Origin: CAYMJM01 sp964391325
GTDB lineage: Bacteria > Patescibacteriota > Dojkabacteria > B142 > JAFGMG01
Assembly (NCBI GenBank): GCA_964391325.1
Contig: CAYMJM010000020.1
Location: 1-14,975 of the forward strand
Direction of reading: 5' to 3'
DNA: 14,975 nt
Under the pieces are notes generated by a model. That model was not told the DNA's origin and searched no databases. It was given only the letters and a program-made list of their open reading frames with translations. Positions 14,226-14,975 of this stretch are shown here, one piece after another (the stretch's first letter is position 1; each line of letters starts with the position of its first letter). The translations under genes and the position numbers were made by a program.

Positions 14226-14600
14226 ATGGAAAATATAAACGCTCCAAAATCAGGCGTAGCTTTTGAAGCTACCATCGGTCAATTAATAGCTTCGTTCTTC
14301 CTTGTCATTGTCCTGCTTGTACTGCCCGTAGCAGGATACGAATATCTCAGCGGAAACCATTTTCAAAATAGCGGGGAAGTTTATACTCAGCAAAGGTTGG
14401 ACGAAACTAACGGACAGGGTAATGTTGCGGGTATTTCAACAGTGAAAGCCCAACAAAACTCTACAACTGCCAGTGCAGTTGAATCTTTTGCAATTATATT
14501 CCACTCTTCTACATTGCTAATTACAATAGGGATAGTATTTTTAGTGATATCTGTGATATTGGCATCATCTTTAATATATGACTTTGTGAGAGTAAACTGA
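14226..14600 (+). CDS. Two-TM membrane protein of unknown function
   Basis: 124 residues, not recognised. Two membrane segments, about 18-38 (GQLIASFFLVIVLLVLPVAG) and 95-116 (STLLITIGIVFLVISVILAS), flank a polar Asn/Gln/Ser/Thr-rich region of about 55 residues that would be either extracytoplasmic or cytoplasmic. No Cys and no catalytic motif. The N-terminus lacks a cleavable signal. The TGA stop shares its A with the ATG of the following hydrolase (TGATG), so the two are translationally coupled and probably work together. Its own promoter with a palindrome suggests regulated expression. Most likely lineage-specific. Confidence 0.7.
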   Translation: MENINAPKSGVAFEATIGQLIASFFLVIVLLVLPVAGYEYLSGNHFQNSGEVYTQQRLDETNGQGNVAGISTVKAQQNSTTASAVESFAIIFHSSTLLITIGIVFLVISVILASSLIYDFVRVN

Positions 14601-14975
14601 TGAGATACATGTTATTCCCAGGTTTTTCGAAAAGTAATAGAGAATGGGCTTGTGATCTCAAAGACTACTTCCAACAAAAAGGTTTAGATCTCCATGTTGT
14701 TTCATGGCTGCATTGGCAGCAGGAAAAAGCAAGTTTTAACATAAACCAGGAGGCACAGCGTGTAGTAGATATCACGGGAGATTCTGAGGCGACTATTATA
14801 GCTAAATCCATTGGTACCGAACTTGCAGCTTATCTTATATCCCAAAATTTAATTAAAGTCCATCGACTTATACTTCTTGGAATTCCTTCTAGGAGTGAAC
14901 TTTACAAGGAGGCTCTATCTCAATTTGATCCTACGAAAGTTACTGTTATTCAAAATTCACAAGATCCTAAAGGAT
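14600..14975 (+). CDS. Alpha/beta hydrolase, 5' part
   Basis: First 125 codons of a gene cut by the window end. The protein opens MRYMLFPGFSKS, the first strand and oxyanion loop of a small alpha/beta hydrolase (FPGF in place of HGF/HGW). The nucleophile elbow is AKSIGT at 68-73 with Ser70, of the type seen in RBBP9/YdeN-like or KANL3-like hydrolases. LILLGIP at about 98-104 and VTVIQNSQDP near 114-123 (the strand leading to the catalytic Asp) follow in normal order; the catalytic His would be beyond the window. Substrate unknown. Coupled to the two-TM protein by a one-base overlap. Confidence 0.75.
   Translation, partial: MRYMLFPGFSKSNREWACDLKDYFQQKGLDLHVVSWLHWQQEKASFNINQEAQRVVDITGDSEATIIAKSIGTELAAYLISQNLIKVHRLILLGIPSRSELYKEALSQFDPTKVTVIQNSQDPKG

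Overview
This 15 kb window looks like a chromosomal segment of an uncultivated bacterium of the Candidate Phyla Radiation (Patescibacteria; Microgenomates, Dojkabacteria and Katanobacteria are all possible, and I cannot separate them by eye). Reasons: AT-rich DNA, tightly packed short operons, a translation factor IF2 without the usual long N-terminal extension, an FtsA-like ATPase next to a large bitopic protein with a baseplate-J-like module, and almost no Shine-Dalgarno sequences. TGA is a real stop here (it ends the rhomboid gene and the 124-residue membrane protein, both with coupled overlapping starts), so the TGA=Gly code of Gracilibacteria/Absconditabacteria does not apply.

Layout. 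1-254 (-): 5' part of a nucleoside 2-deoxyribosyltransferase-like gene with a good promoter. 428-3696 (+): FtsA/PilM-superfamily ATPase plus a 670-residue single-pass membrane protein. 3914-5227 (+): seryl-tRNA synthetase, overlapping tail to tail with 5224-5985 (-), a phosphoglucose-isomerase-type cupin whose metal ligands appear lost. 6088-7176 (-): dnaJ. 7333-10198 (+): infB, rhomboid protease and an archaeal-type adenylate kinase, probably one operon. 10262-10842 (+): CsoR/CstR-family repressor and thioredoxin. 11038-13012 (+): groES-groEL, closed by a strong terminator. 13124-14158 (+): mltG. 14226-14975 (+): two-TM protein of unknown function and an alpha/beta hydrolase cut by the window end.

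How it fits together. Much of the window is protein quality control and translation: DnaJ, GroES/GroEL, thioredoxin, IF2 and SerRS. Both chaperone promoters carry 27-bp inverted repeats with the exact CIRCE geometry (9-9-9), so an HrcA-type repressor probably controls groESL and dnaJ together. The CsoR-family gene has its own near-consensus promoter with a TACT-N7-AGTA inverted repeat over the -10 box, like operators of this family. Its ligand set (Cys30, Glu55, Cys59) lacks the copper-binding His and resembles the persulfide sensor CstR, which suits its partner thioredoxin. Several promoters have clear -35/-10 boxes and short leaders of roughly 14-45 nt. Least ordinary are the FtsA-like/bitopic pair, the degenerate isomerase cupin, the archaeal-type adenylate kinase, and a perfect 19-bp palindrome between the promoter boxes of the last operon. 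I saw no CRISPR array, insertion sequence, tRNA or rRNA.
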